Source: Cercophora sp. LCS_1 | Lineage: Eukaryota > Ascomycota > Sordariomycetes > Sordariales > Lasiosphaeriaceae | NCBI GenBank assembly: GCA_036250225.1 | Contig: JAPZLL010000001.1 | Location: 310,001-374,000, forward strand | Direction: 5' to 3' | Length of the DNA stretch: 64,000 nucleotides | Shown: one piece after another, positions 45,901 through 56,821 of the stretch | How the letters are laid out: every line of letters begins with the position of its first letter | Position numbering within the stretch: the stretch's first letter is position 1 | Translations under genes and position numbers: made by a program | The notes under the pieces: generated by a model | The model's database searches: none | The model's input: only the letters and a program-made list of their open reading frames with translations | Told to the model about the DNA's origin: nothing

Positions 45901-46227
45901 GCCTGGACTTTGGAGTATCTCTGTGATGAGCGTCCCTTGTTAGGGAATGCCCTGGCGGCTGACTGGTAACATGTTAGAGTGCTATGTCAGTGGAGCCGAG
46001 AGCACGCGGGACGTACGTCTTGAAGAGCCTCAGCAAAACTCTCTAGATGCTTGACATGATAGTTGACACGACTGATGTCGTGGGTTGCCAAGGGTGAGGC
46101 TTCACTTGAGGAGCCATACTGTCGACAAGTCAGAGAACATCGTCGTTTGGATGAAAGGAGGAGGACATACCGTGGAGTCGGCACTGCTCCCCGGCCGCCG
46201 TGACCGGAGCGTCAGGAATTCCGCCAT
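42925..46227 (-). CDS. Caspase-like / homeodomain-like / rhodanese-like multidomain protein
   Basis: Four exons (46227-46171, 46118-46017, 45962-43665, 43614-42925) with introns of 52, 54 and 50 nt give 1,048 aa. Residues ~60-270 resemble a C14 caspase/metacaspase fold, with a His in VVYYGGHARID (H144) and Cys in LLDCCAGA (C188/C189) at the usual dyad places. A second folded block (~340-415) reads HVMISLALEDDQ...WEQWLSSFP. A Ser/Pro-rich linker follows. Residues ~592-642 match a homeodomain (LEGYFQQDPEP, then DIHLWFHHRREQE), with His replacing the invariant Asn51. Residues ~673-795 match a rhodanese domain (VLVVDLRSATDFEKSHIHDAVNL), but the active-site loop reads VVFYDRVVE without Cys, as in regulatory rhodanese domains of MAPK phosphatases. 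The C-terminal 230 residues are charged and mostly disordered. The function is unknown. It is divergent from PBN1. Confidence 0.82.
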
Positions 46228-46741
46228 GGCCGGCCCCGATCGGTAAAATCACTCGGCCGACCCGATGAACAGATAATCCGCTTCGCTTGTCGTCGTCGTC
46301 AATCGTGACACGCTGAATCTCGCAAAAGACGTCGCAGCGGGCTCAAAACAATCACATCACGCAGTGGGCGGTCGACACGATTGATGAAAGAGAGAAGGAC
46401 GCATGCTGCATGTCGAAAACAGGGCGTCCACATTTGCCGTGCCTCATTCTGTTCAATCTCATGTTGCCTCACTTCCGGCCTCTCAGACGGGGGCTGAGTC
46501 CAATCCGGTCACTAAAACGGTTTAGCGCGCTAGGTGTCGCCGGTGAAGCAAAGCGGAAGGCAGCCCTCGAGGTTCTCACCCGATTGGCTTTCGGGATGAT
46601 TCGCATAACCCTAACCCGAATCCAATCAGCTGTTGCCTGCCGGAGCTGAGCTTAGCTTGTCTCCAGTGTGTTGTCCGCTGTGATTCAACGTTCAACAACC
46701 AAGCAGCTCAAGACTCACCACGCCGAGAGCCAACACCCATC
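46228..46741. promoter_or_regulatory. Divergent promoter caspase-like gene / PBN1
   Basis: This 514-bp region has a telomere-like AACCCTAACCC at 46607-46617, 125 bp before the PBN1 ATG. No gene was recognised inside it. Confidence 0.4.
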
Positions 46742-48329
46742 ATGCGCGAAAGAATTACATACATCCAGAAGCTGGGACATTCCCTTGAGGCCTCATCTAT
46801 CCAAGTTTCCGACAGCGAAATCAACGGGCCCGATATTGATGCAGTGCGCGAGGACAGGCTGACGTTTGCCTTGAATGAGCTTCCCAGCGAGCTCCACTCA
46901 CTGCTCAAGACGGCTCACGAGCTGCATATCAGATGGGTGAGCCCCGTCGCCTACGAGACCGTCAGCCCTCTTCTGGCCAGACTACCCCCTGGCTTTCACA
47001 TCTTTTACACCCCCGGGAAGGAAGGCGATGCTGCATCGTAAGCTTGACTCACCCCACGCCCTGAATCTTCACTGACCTAAGCACAGCACCCGGCTATGCT
47101 CGTCACTGAGCAAGATATTCGGTCATGTAGCCTGCTCAACACCAAATGTGTGCATCAAACCACTTTCTTTTGCCTTTTACTGATCTTTGAAGGACTCGTT
47201 TACATCCCTCCCATCAGACCGCTTTTCCCACTCTACCGCCTTCCAGTACTTTCAGCCTCTAGAGTCTCTCGAGTCCCTCACAACTTATGCCAAAACCCAG
47301 CTCTGCAAATCGTCCGACCCTTCCTGTATAAGTCGTCTCGATGCCCTCACAAAGGCTGCCTCACTCGATTTGTCGTATGACACTATCTCTCACGCACTCA
47401 AAATCACGGCGCTCTGGCCCTATTCATCCCGACCGATTCATGCCATCTCCCGGCACAACGTGCGGACAGAAGTCGGTGTTCTCTCCGATGAGAGGACACC
47501 TACCATGGAAGTCCATGAGCTCGGGGTCTCTGGTCTCCTCACAGTCATCGGCCAAGACAAAAAGCCCTCGGTAACCATGTTCTCCTTCCCCTCACGCCAT
47601 CGCGATGCCGAGTCCTTCTTTTCCGCAAAATTCCTTACCCCAACCGGCCTTCACCCAACACTCCAGATCCGTCTGATCTCCGGTGCCTCCCCGGATCCCT
47701 CCTCGTTTTGCTCTCCGCATGCCTACTTCACCCTTCCGCGCACCATCTTCGCGGACAAGTACCAGCTCTCTGACCCGTTATTTCTTGCATCAAAGAATCT
47801 CACCTCTCTCCGGTACACATCACAACCGGTAGATCTGGAGGCGCCAGAGTATGTCATGAAGACCTGGGGATCTTCAATTCTGGTTGAGCTTGCACCACCC
47901 GAGACGGACCAAGGAGATTGGACGGCCGAGATACCGCTTCATCTGCGCTATCTCTCTCCTACAAGTGGGGGATACAAGGACATCGAGGTTCCTTACCCAG
48001 CCGTGTTTTGGGCCTGTAATGCCGAGGAAGGGACCAAGTTCCCGACAAATCCATTTGAGAAGGCCAACCTGGGCTATGACGGGCTATTTGGACCACGAAC
48101 TGTGTTCTGGCACGTGGATCCGAAGCCCGAGGGCGGGTACGGGGCAAGGACAATGAGCGGCATCACGGTGCCGGTGTTGGATCTGGACAAGGCAAAGTGG
48201 GTGAACATTGGCACAGCAGTGGTAGTCACGCTTGGCTTCCTGTGGGTCGTCTCCAAGTTGGTAGGCGTCCTCCGGAGATCGGGATACGGACGACCAACGG
48301 TGGCGGACGACAAGAAAAAGAAGCAATAA
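46742..48329 (+). CDS. PBN1: PBN1, GPI mannosyltransferase I subunit (PIG-X)
   Basis: Pbn1/PIG-X is an ER membrane protein that stabilises the GPI mannosyltransferase I catalytic subunit (Gpi14/PIG-M). Exons 46742-47037, 47087-47147 and 47193-48329 give 497 aa. The N-terminus MRERITYIQKLG is typical of fungal Pbn1. The luminal domain carries the PIG-X core: FSAKFLTPTGLHPTLQIRL, CSPHAYFTLPRTIFADKYQL, then PLHLRYLSPTSGGYKDIEVPYPAVFWAC. One transmembrane helix near the end (NIGTAVVVTLGFLWVVSKLVG) is followed by a Lys-rich tail, DDKKKKQ, which looks like an ER-retrieval signal. The small middle exon of 61 nt is needed to keep the frame. The gene is divergent from the caspase-like gene. Confidence 0.93.
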
Positions 48330-48992
48330 TCGGACCCGACACGGAGGTCGGAGAGGCCCGACTCGGCACCGGGTCTTGTCTTGCATACATGGAAAGAATA
48401 GAGAAACCATGAGACCCGAGAACATGGCACGTTTTTCACCGCCCATGACGACAATTTACCTAATAATCCCAAGCTACGGCTCCGCCGGTATGCCCAGCGG
48501 TCGACCGGCACGCCCGGTGCCGGTTAGTCGCGGAACGGCCCACATATTTTGCCGCGGGGGTAGCGCGACAATGCCAAGAAAGCAAACTGAAAGCACAAAA
48601 AACCTGGAATGCCGGTTATTTGCCCCCCAAGATTGTGGGCAATTATGACGCGGGGCGTCTTCAGGAACCAAGGTCTCGAGGCGGCAACGTGCTGCGCGGG
48701 TCATAGAGGCAGTGCCTTTTTCGGGCAAACAAAACATGTCACAATGTACCCCACGTGGAAGCGGCTTTTGGTTGAGAAGTGACGCCGAGGCTTGAACTAT
48801 GTAGGGGTTTATTAAGGTTTGGATGCCGTTCGTTTTTTTCTGGGGAAGGAGAGAGATTCGTGTAACCTACGATTGGCATTTTGTCTCATATCCCTTCTTA
48901 TTTGGGCTTTTTCGCTGTTGTCATTGAGATTATCCAAGTTGTCGATCACTCCATCCCTCCTCTTGACAGTGATACTGAAGGAATCTTTTACA
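48330..48992. other. Intergenic before the sulfotransferase-like gene
   Basis: About 660 bp hold the PBN1 3' UTR and the promoter of the next gene. T-rich sequence occurs near 48830-48930. No other feature was recognised. Confidence 0.4.
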
Positions 48993-50316
48993 ATGTCTAA
49001 TAAAAGAGGGATTTTTGTCGCCACACATCCTCGCGCATGGTCCGTTTTTTCCCCTGGGGCTTGGTTGGTGATGTGGTTGTTGTGTGGTGTTGAGGGGAAG
49101 GAGACACCCCCCCTCAACTTACACCATCGACGCACCTATCACCTTAACTTTTGGGAAGTGACCAATTGGCTAATAAGGTGATAGTTCCACTGCGTTCGAA
49201 AGGGTATTTCTTCCTATCAAATTTCAAGACAGTCTTGAGACTCGTGATTCGCATCCTTGTTGGACTCTTCGACTAACATCACAGGTCTTTATGGCCCGCC
49301 CCGATATCCTCGAATGCGTGCATGAGCCTTTCGGAGACGCATTTTATTGTACGTGGCATCTTTACTGTATTCATCATCATCCTTTCTTTCCAAGACCCAA
49401 GAGCCAAATCATCACATGCGTCCTTTCACCCTCCCGTTTACCACCACCCCATATCTAACCACCGCCTTCCTCAGATGGGCCCGAACGTCTCTCCCCCCGT
49501 TTCGCCAACGACCCCATCGCTCGCGAAGAATCCGGCTTCGCCGCCTCAACCTACGAGACCATCTTCACCCGCATCAGCAACACCATCAAGAACAACCCAA
49601 CCAAGCGCATCTTCATCAAAGACATAATCCACTACCTCTCACCGCCCTCCTCGCAACCAGCAAGCATCGCCCCATCCCTCTCCTCAGTGGCCGACACCTC
49701 CACCACGCCCAACCCAACCGTGGTCCCCCTCCCGTTACTCCAACAGTTCCACTTCACCTTCCTCATCCGGCACCCCCGCCGCGCAATCCCGTCCTACTAC
49801 CGCTGCACCATCCCGCCCCTATCAGCCGTCACAGGTTTCGACTATTTCTTGCCCTCGGAAGCAGGCTACGATGAACTCCGTCGCATTTTTGACTATCTCG
49901 TTGCCGAGGGGGTCGTAGGGCCGCATATCAGCGGGAGAGAAGGGGCTCCGAAACCGGGAGAGGTGAGCATCACTGTTATTGATGCTGATGATCTACTCGA
50001 TCACCCAGAGGAGGTTGTGCGTGCGTATTGCAAGGAGGTGGGGATCGATTTCAAGCAGGAGATGCTGGAGTGGGATGACGAGAGTAATAAGCGCGCAAAG
50101 GAGGCGTTCGAGAAGTGGAATGGGTTTCATGATGATGCGATTGGGAGCACGAGTTTGAAGGCGCGCGAGGGCGGGAAGAAGGAGGTGAGCAGGGAGGAGG
50201 AGGATGCGAAGTGGAGGGAGAAGTTTGGAGAGGAGGCGGCGAGGGTTATTCGGGAGACGGCGGATGCCAATGTGAAGGATTATGAGTATCTCAAGGGCTT
50301 CGCGATGAAGATTTAG
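48993..50316 (+). CDS. Sulfotransferase-like P-loop protein
   Basis: Four exons (48993-49039, 49185-49203, 49285-49348, 49475-50316) give 323 aa. The second exon is only 19 nt, and without it the nucleotide-binding loop is lost. Joined, the start reads IFVATHPRACSTAFERVFMARPD, matching the 5' phosphosulfate-binding loop of sulfotransferase-family proteins in fungi. It is followed by VHEPFGDAFYYGPERLS. A second signature, FTFLIRHPRRAIPSYYR, corresponds to the 3'-phosphate binding strand and helix. The C-terminal half contains an E/K-rich helical tail ending MKI. The first donor is GTCCGT rather than GTAAGT and the first intron is 145 nt, so automatic prediction may miss the first two exons. 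Substrate is unknown. It converges with the mL67 gene. Confidence 0.82.
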
Positions 50317-50427
50317 GTTGGGTGGTAAAAATGCCAGCGTTGTCGGGCAAAGCCTTTTTTGGTATTCTGATGTACAAGTTGGATACAGTAGAAATACATG
50401 TATTATAAACCGGCTTAGCTGCGTTGT

Positions 50428-51706
50428 TTATGCTGCTACTGGCGTTGGTGTGGCTTCTTGCTCTTCAACCTCGTTCGCTTCGACAGCCTCTGGGTATCTC
50501 GAAGGCAGTCCGAGGACGTGCTCGACGTTATCTGACCACTTTTCTGCTTGGAACCGGCTTTGCTCGTCCGCCCAGTACACCTTGACGGGGTGCAGCGTCT
50601 TGATCTCGTCCACCTTCCACCTCTTGGCTCCACGCGCCTGCTTGATGAACGGGGCGTCCATATCAAGCGGCTCCTCGGTATATGCCGGCTCTTCGCCCTT
50701 CAGCTGCGCAAGCCTCAACTGCTTCGCCCGCAGCATTTCGACCCACTTGTTGACCTTGGCCCTCCTCTCCTTCTCCTGCGCAATCTCCAGCTCGTTCATC
50801 GGCGTCTTGACCAAGTCCGCAATGCTCACAAAGAGGCTGCCCAGCTGTGCCACATCCACATATTTGCCTTGCGGCCCCTCCTTGATAGAAATTCCTGCCC
50901 TTTTCAGTAGCTCCCGATTCCGCAACCAGGCACCATTTCTCCTCGACTGGTTATCCAGGGAATTGTCCTCCTCGCGCAAAACCACCGGCTCAGTTTTGCC
51001 AAATAGACCCCCAAACAACTTGACGCTCTTGTTCTTCAGAAACTCCCAGTCAAGCTTCCACATCTTGGACCCTTTGCCGACGCCCGATAGAACAGCGGCC
51101 AGATCAGCCACCGCATTCGCCTTCTGGTTGTTGAGAACCTTGCCCCGCTGGTGCTTCGACATGGTGAGCATGCGCTTCTCCTCCTCGGCGTCTTCCCACC
51201 CCCATTCGAGCTCGTGTCGCTTCTTGAATTCGCGCAGCTTATGGAACACAGAACGGCCTGCGTCGCCGAGGCCGGGCTGGAATTCGACAAGGGCGAGGGG
51301 ACGCCAGTAGTCACGTCGGAGCTTGGCGGGTAAGAGTTTCTTGCCGGTGTAGGGGAGTTGGCGGAAGCCTTTGTTGGACTATCAAATGGCAAAGAGTCAG
51401 TATGGGCTGGCATTAAACAGGGGAAAGAGAGAGGCTCACATCTATCGTCCGGCTAAAGCTATATATCACCTGCCCCTCGTAGATGTGGTGGTGGATCCAG
51501 AGCTTCTCGCCGTGTCCCAGAGGCTGGCCATTTGGCCTCTCCTCCACTTCTTTGGATGTGCTTTTATCTGGGGACTCTACTGGTTCTGTTGAAGCGGCAT
51601 CTGGTGATGTGGTGGTTACTTTTCGAATTTGCGGGTGTAGTCGTATCTGGACACGGGACGCGCCGAATGCCAGGCGACATACGGGCGACGAGTGGAAGGT
51701 GTTCAT
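50428..51706 (-). CDS. mhr1: Mitochondrial ribosomal protein mL67 (Mhr1)
   Basis: Mhr1/mL67 is a component of the fungal mitochondrial large ribosomal subunit; in yeast it is also linked to mitochondrial DNA recombination. Exons 51706-51440 and 51378-50428, with a 61-nt intron, give 405 aa. The N-terminus (MNTFHSSPVCRLAFGASRVQIRLHPQIRK) is a strong mitochondrial presequence, with Arg and Ser and no acidic residues. The core joined by splicing reads GEKLWIHHHIYEGQVIYSFSRTID then SNKGFRQLP and KKLLPAKLRRDYWRPLA, then FHKLREFKKRHELEW. The C-terminus has a long charged region and a VKVYWADEQ block. The ORF extends upstream of 51706 but that part does not look coding. It converges with the sulfotransferase-like gene, 111 bp between stops. 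Confidence 0.9.
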
Positions 51707-53188
51707 AGCGGGCGGTCGAGGTTGGGAACTTCCACGCGCCGCTTCGTCGTCGTTCTCGTCGTTGTCGTCTCGTTCGGGGAAATGTCGCCGGGCGTGGTGT
51801 TCGATGTTTGGGGTCGGGATTGAGCTTGGGCCTCGAACATTTTTTGATGGAGTTGAATTGCGGACCGTGACTGGACGGAAAAGTGGACCGTGACTCCAAG
51901 CTTCAACACGGGGGTTCAACATCACCAACTCAGTCAGTATTTGCTTGAAGCCTTCGATTCGAAGGGATTGTCATGGGATATTGTAGGATATATGTATTTT
52001 ATCTCTTTTTTTCTTTGCGGGAAAGTAAAGCTGGAAGCGCATGCCTGTCAAGATCTGATCAAAACATGCCCTCGAGCCGCATCATCCTCAGCCAACACCA
52101 GCTTGTGATCAAGCTAAACTGCACAACCAACAATCAGCAGAATGCAAACACCCACCAAGGGAAAAAACGGTTTAAACAATTGATGATACAGCACGAAATT
52201 CTTTCTCCTCCCAAAAAAAAAACCTGCAAGCCATCTTCACCAAAAAAAACCGTTTCTCGTCAAGTCAATGATCCGAAACCCTAACCCTCAACCTCCAATC
52301 ACTCAAGGGACCACCAACAAACTAACCCATCCTAAAAGTTGGCAACACAACTGCAACCTTTTTTCCTCAAGACAACAATTCCCAGGGATACCAGCCAATA
52401 TCCCTATCCAAAAATACGCATTGCGCAACCAAGTTAAGGATTCCACTAGCAGGCAGCATCCCACCACAAGTCTCATTGAGGTACCCTCACCGGAATCCGC
52501 TTTCATCTGAGACCCAGCATACATGGATGCCCGTTCCGCGACTTCCCCCTAACAAATCACCAACACTCCTCCATAGTGTAACGGCTAACATATGTCGCTT
52601 TCATCCAATAACCGACAAGCTCCGGGTTCGATTCCCGGTGGGGGAAATATCCTTTTGTTTTTTTTATTCTTGCCCAGTTCGCGATTTTGACGTATTTCTT
52701 CTTTACAGTAGTCTTGCTTTTGGCTAGTCAAAACGGCAAACCCGGTGAAAACTTCCGCCCCCCAAAACTTGAATTTCCCCTTGCAACATGACGGAAGATC
52801 TTGAAAACGGAGCCGGTGGCCGCCCCCTTTTTTGTGAATATTGTTATTTGAGAGATATCGGTGTTCTCGTTGCCCTCTTGGGGTCAACTGGGTCCAATGC
52901 GCCGGTTTTTTGTTTTTAACTTGTTATCCTTTGCAGGCATGCAATACAATACAAACGGAGAGACCGAAAAGACAACCAGGCGATGCTTGCACGGCAAAGT
53001 TAGGTTGAAGCAAGTTCTACTTATTACCATGCGGGATTGAGATGACCACGACGTATTGAAGTTCAACGGAACCTCAGCTTAGCACAAGGCGATTGAACGA
53101 AACTCCTGCCCGTGAATACGTCCTAAATCCCGCTATTCGCCTTGGTCCCTATATTCTGATCGTACAATTTACAATCTGTGTCTCTAGC
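51707..53188. other. Intergenic region around tRNA-Glu
   Basis: This 1.5-kb region lies between the mL67 promoter and the 3' end of CTR9 and contains one tRNA gene. It is A- and C-rich at 52100-52400, with a telomere-like AAACCCTAACCCT at 52276-52288. No protein gene was recognised. Confidence 0.45.
52567..52646 (+). tRNA. tRNA-Glu (anticodon TTC) with an 8-nt intron
   Basis: The gene folds as a complete cloverleaf. The acceptor stem pairs TCCTCCA (52567-52573) with TGGGGGA (52639-52645), including one T-G wobble, and is followed by discriminator A. The D arm is GTGT/ACAT with the usual AACGGCTA loop. The anticodon stem is TGTCG/CGACA and the loop carries anticodon TTC at 52600-52602. An 8-nt intron (52604-52611, TCCAATAA) sits one base 3' of the anticodon, the standard eukaryotic place. 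The T arm is CCGGG-TTCGATT-CCCGG, containing a good B box. A T-run at about 52656-52663 would end RNA polymerase III transcription. Confidence 0.93.
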
Positions 53189-56100
53189 CTATTCCTCATC
53201 CTCATCGGCGGCATCCACCATGCTGGTATCCTTTTCACCGCCGCCCTCTTCCTCGTCACTCTCGTCCACGATTCGCCCCCGCCCACCACGTCTGGATCTC
53301 GCGCCGCGCCTGGTGACAGTTTCGCCCTCGTCATCTTCGTCGTCGCCACCGCCCTCACCGGCCCCCTCGTCGACATCCATCCCCTCGACGTCGCTCTTCG
53401 CCCCCTCGTCCTCGCTCCTACCAGGCGTCGACCCTCTCCTCTCAAGCGCACGCTCGGCCCTCTCAAGCTCATCACCGCTCCCGTCGCTATCCACGACAAT
53501 CTCAGCGCTCTTGTATTTGCCCTGCGCTTCCTTGCGGCTGGTCAACTTAACTCTCTTCTTGGCCCTCTTCTTGTCCTCTTCCTCGTCGCCGCTTTCGGCG
53601 TCACTATCGCCCTTGCGGCCCTTCTTCCTCCTGGTACCAGACTTTCTCTTCTTCTCGCCAGGCTCGCCGCTAGCAGCCCGCTTCGTTCGCTTAGTCTTGC
53701 CCCTCTTCATCTTCTCGCCCGTCTCCGAGTCTGTAGTCATCTCAGCATCTTGCCTGGCCTGCTCTTCGGCTTCACGCTGCTCAGCCAAAGCGCGATCTCT
53801 GGCCGCAATTTCTTCGCGCTCCTTGCGGATCTGCTCCTGGCGTTGACGAACAAGCTCTTCCGCCTTTTTCCGCTCTTCCTCGCGACGACGCAGTTCAGCG
53901 TTGCGCAGCTCGAGCGCAGCGGCAAGCTTCTCCTTATTCTTTTCCTCGTACTCTTTCTGCTTAGCAATCGCGCGCTCAAGCTGCTTCCGCTGCGTGTTGC
54001 GAGCCATGTTGGCACGGCCCTCGATGTCTTGCTTGGGGTAGGGCGGGTTGGGAGAGGCGGCAATCTCGTCAAGGGTTTTGATAGCGGCTTCGAGGCCGTC
54101 GGCAGCTTCTTGCAACTGGGCTGATGAGCGGAGGGTCTCGGCTAACGAATTTATCGTCATGGCGAGTTGGATTTGCACAAAAGCCACATTGAACTTGAAG
54201 TGGACTTGCTCGGGAGCAACGGCAAGGGCGCGTTTGGCGTAGTCTAGAGCTGTTTTGTACGCGTCTAGATTTCGGTCTGCGCGGCCTTTGTTGAGCCAGG
54301 TGCGGCCGAGGCATGACAGAATGCCAGCGTCGTTGGCTTTGCCTTCCTTGGAGAGCGCGATCTCGTAGGACTCGATCGCCTTGGAGTATTGGCGAAGTTC
54401 GGCATAAATGTGACCAAGGTTGACGAAGACGTGAGCGTCCTTGACAGTTTCCCTGACTACGATAAAGATTTGAAGGGCGGCCTTGTAATCCTTCTTGTCT
54501 TCAATCAGAGCAATGGCAATGCCTTGCGCCGCGTAGGCGTTCTTGGGATCCAGCTGAAGCGCCTTGTCAAAGAACTCAACTGCGCGGCCATATGCGGCGC
54601 TGCGCTTTTGCTTGTCAGAGTCCGACTCACGGCGCATCTCCCTGGCGGATTGTAAGTACAAGTTGCCCATCCCAACAAGAGCATATCGGTCATGCTTCTC
54701 GTAATTCTGGAGGGTGTGCTTGTAGTGTCTGAGCTCTGGGTCCTCGGCGACGTTGGCAGGCCTCTTCTTCGCGTTGACTTTGCCGAGGAACCAGCCATAG
54801 AGGGCTCGTACCTCGAGATCCGAGGGGTTCTCTTGGTAGAGCTTGGCCACCGCGTCGGGACCCTCCTTATTGGGGAATTTGCGCAGTTTGATATAGGCGA
54901 GCCTGACGCGCGCATCCGTATAGTCGTCATGGCGCTTCAACAACCCTTCGTAGACCTCGATTGCTTGGTCAACCAGACCGCGATACTCGTAACTTCGACC
55001 GAGGTTAAAGCTAATAGTAGTAACTAAGGCGTCCGTATCTAGGTTCGTCTCGGTCTCGTCGATGCTGACGCAAGCGCTGAGAGCAGCCTCGAACATTTCG
55101 CTTGCAAGTTCATATCGCTCGTCTTGTGAGTAGAAGCAGCCCATATTGTTTAGGAGCTGCGGGGGAAGGTGCTTGCGCAGCGCGGCGCGAATGACAGCCT
55201 CGTCGGTCGTATCAGTCGGGCGCTGTTCAGCCGGGACCTGGTCCATCTCGAGCTGCTCTACTTGCTTAAGGCACTGCAGCGCCTTGTCAGGGTTTTCGGT
55301 CTCGTATAGGCGGGCCAAGTTTAGGAGAACGGCAGAATCCGGCGCCAGGTTCTTCTTAGGATCCTTCCACGCGGAACGGACACTCTCCAGGAAAGTAATG
55401 GCCTTTTTCGCCTCTGCGGTCTTGTCTTCCTTGACGGTCGCGAACTGGTTGGCGAAAACCTCCTCCGCGTACAAAGTTCCTAGTAGGATCATAGCCTCGT
55501 GGTTCTTTGACTGTTGGATCATCTTTTCCAGCCGCAGCTTGGCCTCACCCAGGTCGTTCTTGAGAACGGAAAGCTGAGCTGCGCCAAACTTTGCCGGTAG
55601 GTAGCCTCGCTCAATGCCGCCTCTGGCATCGTCTGCGCGGCGGTAATAGTCGCTAGCACGTTCCGCATCGCCTGCGTAGTGCTCTTTCCGGGCAAGAAGA
55701 TACCAGCCGTCACTGGCAATGGCGTTGACGTCTGTATACTGGATAGCTTTGTGTGCCAGTGCGTCGACGTTTGGAAACTGTTTGCGCGAGAGGAAGTAGT
55801 TTGCGAATGTGGCGCACGTGAGAGGGAGGTTTTTGTCGAGCTTGAAGGACTTCTGGGTGTACTCAGTCATAGCCTTCTTGTACAACTGGAGAAACTGCGG
55901 ACTGTTTGTCGGGACATGCCCACTAGCATCAAGATAGTAGAGGCCGAGGAGAATGTTTGCGACCTTGGAGTCAGGCGTGATTTCCAAGCAGCGTTCCCAG
56001 GCAATCTTGGCATCATCCTTGAAGCCGAGTTGCCAAAAGCAGCAGCCAATGCCGATTCTCGGATCAGGGTCAACGAGATCCGGCATCCTTGTGAGGGCGT

Positions 56101-56821
56101 CCTGATATGCGGCGAGGGACTCGGGATATTTTCCCAGAGAAAAGAGTGCGCGGGCCTTTCCCATAACGGCCAACATGTTCTTTCCTTGCGAGACTCGGAT
56201 CGCATCGTCGAAGGATTTCAACGCAGAGCGCAACAACTCTGCCTTGTCGAGATCTCCAGAACCCGGTGCTTTTGAGGGAGCTTGGAGCGAAGCCCTGAGA
56301 AGATATATTACGCCACGGGCGAGGAATAACGGGGGGAAAGCGGGGTTTATTCGCGATGCCTCGTTCAGGCTCTGTGTTGCTTGCTTGAGATAGTATTCCT
56401 TCGTCTTGGCCTCGGAGACGAGCTCGTTCTCAGGTGCGACTCTTGGTGCTTCTCTGCTCTTCCACAAGTACATCCAGCAGAGGCAAGTGACGATGCTCAA
56501 TTTCTCTCTGGGGTTGTTCACTTGCATCGCATTCCCGCCGCGGATGAGAATCTCAATGGCGAAGTCGATGTTCTTCTGTTTCGCGTAGGCAAGAGCTACA
56601 ACCATCCAGTACGTGCGCGCCGCTTTCTCTTGCTCGAAAAGCGTACAGAGCTCCGTAGGATCGTCTGCGAGTTCTTCGAGATCGATTTCGACGGCTTCAT
56701 CGTCTTGGTCTTGGACGGGGATGTCGATGGTAGAGGGGATGTCGGAGAAGCGTTTGCTCTTGGGTTGGAACGCGCCATTGGCGCTACCGTTGAGCTGCGA
56801 GCTAGAAAGTTGTGAAGCCAT
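53189..56821 (-). CDS. CTR9: CTR9, TPR subunit of the Paf1 complex
   Basis: Ctr9 is the TPR scaffold of the Paf1 complex, which travels with RNA polymerase II and is required for H2B ubiquitylation and H3K4/K36 methylation. A single exon from 56821 encodes 1,210 aa. The N-terminus has the family's SIDIPVQDQDDEAVEIDLEELADDPTELCTLF block. Then follow many tetratricopeptide repeats from ~80 to ~890, for example ALQLDPKNAYAAQGIAIALIE and HVFVNLGHIYAELRQYSKAIESYEIAL. A coiled coil (KQKEYEEKNKEKLAAALELRNAELRRREEE) precedes a C-terminal tail of Lys/Arg- and Asp/Glu-rich disordered sequence with an RGARSRRGGRGR motif. This matches Ctr9/Tpr1 of other fungi. The start at 56821 is preferred over the in-frame ATG at 56851. 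Confidence 0.95.
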   Translation of the reverse strand: MASQLSSSQLNGSANGAFQPKSKRFSDIPSTIDIPVQDQDDEAVEIDLEELADDPTELCTLFEQEKAARTYWMVVALAYAKQKNIDFAIEILIRGGNAMQVNNPREKLSIVTCLCWMYLWKSREAPRVAPENELVSEAKTKEYYLKQATQSLNEASRINPAFPPLFLARGVIYLLRASLQAPSKAPGSGDLDKAELLRSALKSFDDAIRVSQGKNMLAVMGKARALFSLGKYPESLAAYQDALTRMPDLVDPDPRIGIGCCFWQLGFKDDAKIAWERCLEITPDSKVANILLGLYYLDASGHVPTNSPQFLQLYKKAMTEYTQKSFKLDKNLPLTCATFANYFLSRKQFPNVDALAHKAIQYTDVNAIASDGWYLLARKEHYAGDAERASDYYRRADDARGGIERGYLPAKFGAAQLSVLKNDLGEAKLRLEKMIQQSKNHEAMILLGTLYAEEVFANQFATVKEDKTAEAKKAITFLESVRSAWKDPKKNLAPDSAVLLNLARLYETENPDKALQCLKQVEQLEMDQVPAEQRPTDTTDEAVIRAALRKHLPPQLLNNMGCFYSQDERYELASEMFEAALSACVSIDETETNLDTDALVTTISFNLGRSYEYRGLVDQAIEVYEGLLKRHDDYTDARVRLAYIKLRKFPNKEGPDAVAKLYQENPSDLEVRALYGWFLGKVNAKKRPANVAEDPELRHYKHTLQNYEKHDRYALVGMGNLYLQSAREMRRESDSDKQKRSAAYGRAVEFFDKALQLDPKNAYAAQGIAIALIEDKKDYKAALQIFIVVRETVKDAHVFVNLGHIYAELRQYSKAIESYEIALSKEGKANDAGILSCLGRTWLNKGRADRNLDAYKTALDYAKRALAVAPEQVHFKFNVAFVQIQLAMTINSLAETLRSSAQLQEAADGLEAAIKTLDEIAASPNPPYPKQDIEGRANMARNTQRKQLERAIAKQKEYEEKNKEKLAAALELRNAELRRREEERKKAEELVRQRQEQIRKEREEIAARDRALAEQREAEEQARQDAEMTTDSETGEKMKRGKTKRTKRAASGEPGEKKRKSGTRRKKGRKGDSDAESGDEEEDKKRAKKRVKLTSRKEAQGKYKSAEIVVDSDGSGDELERAERALERRGSTPGRSEDEGAKSDVEGMDVDEGAGEGGGDDEDDEGETVTRRGARSRRGGRGRIVDESDEEEGGGEKDTSMVDAADEDEE

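Noticed and set aside
53093..54124. 343-codon plus-strand open frame rich in Leu/Pro/Ala
   Set aside because: It is the mirror of the Lys/Glu-rich CTR9 tail; such low-complexity coding often yields long antisense frames.
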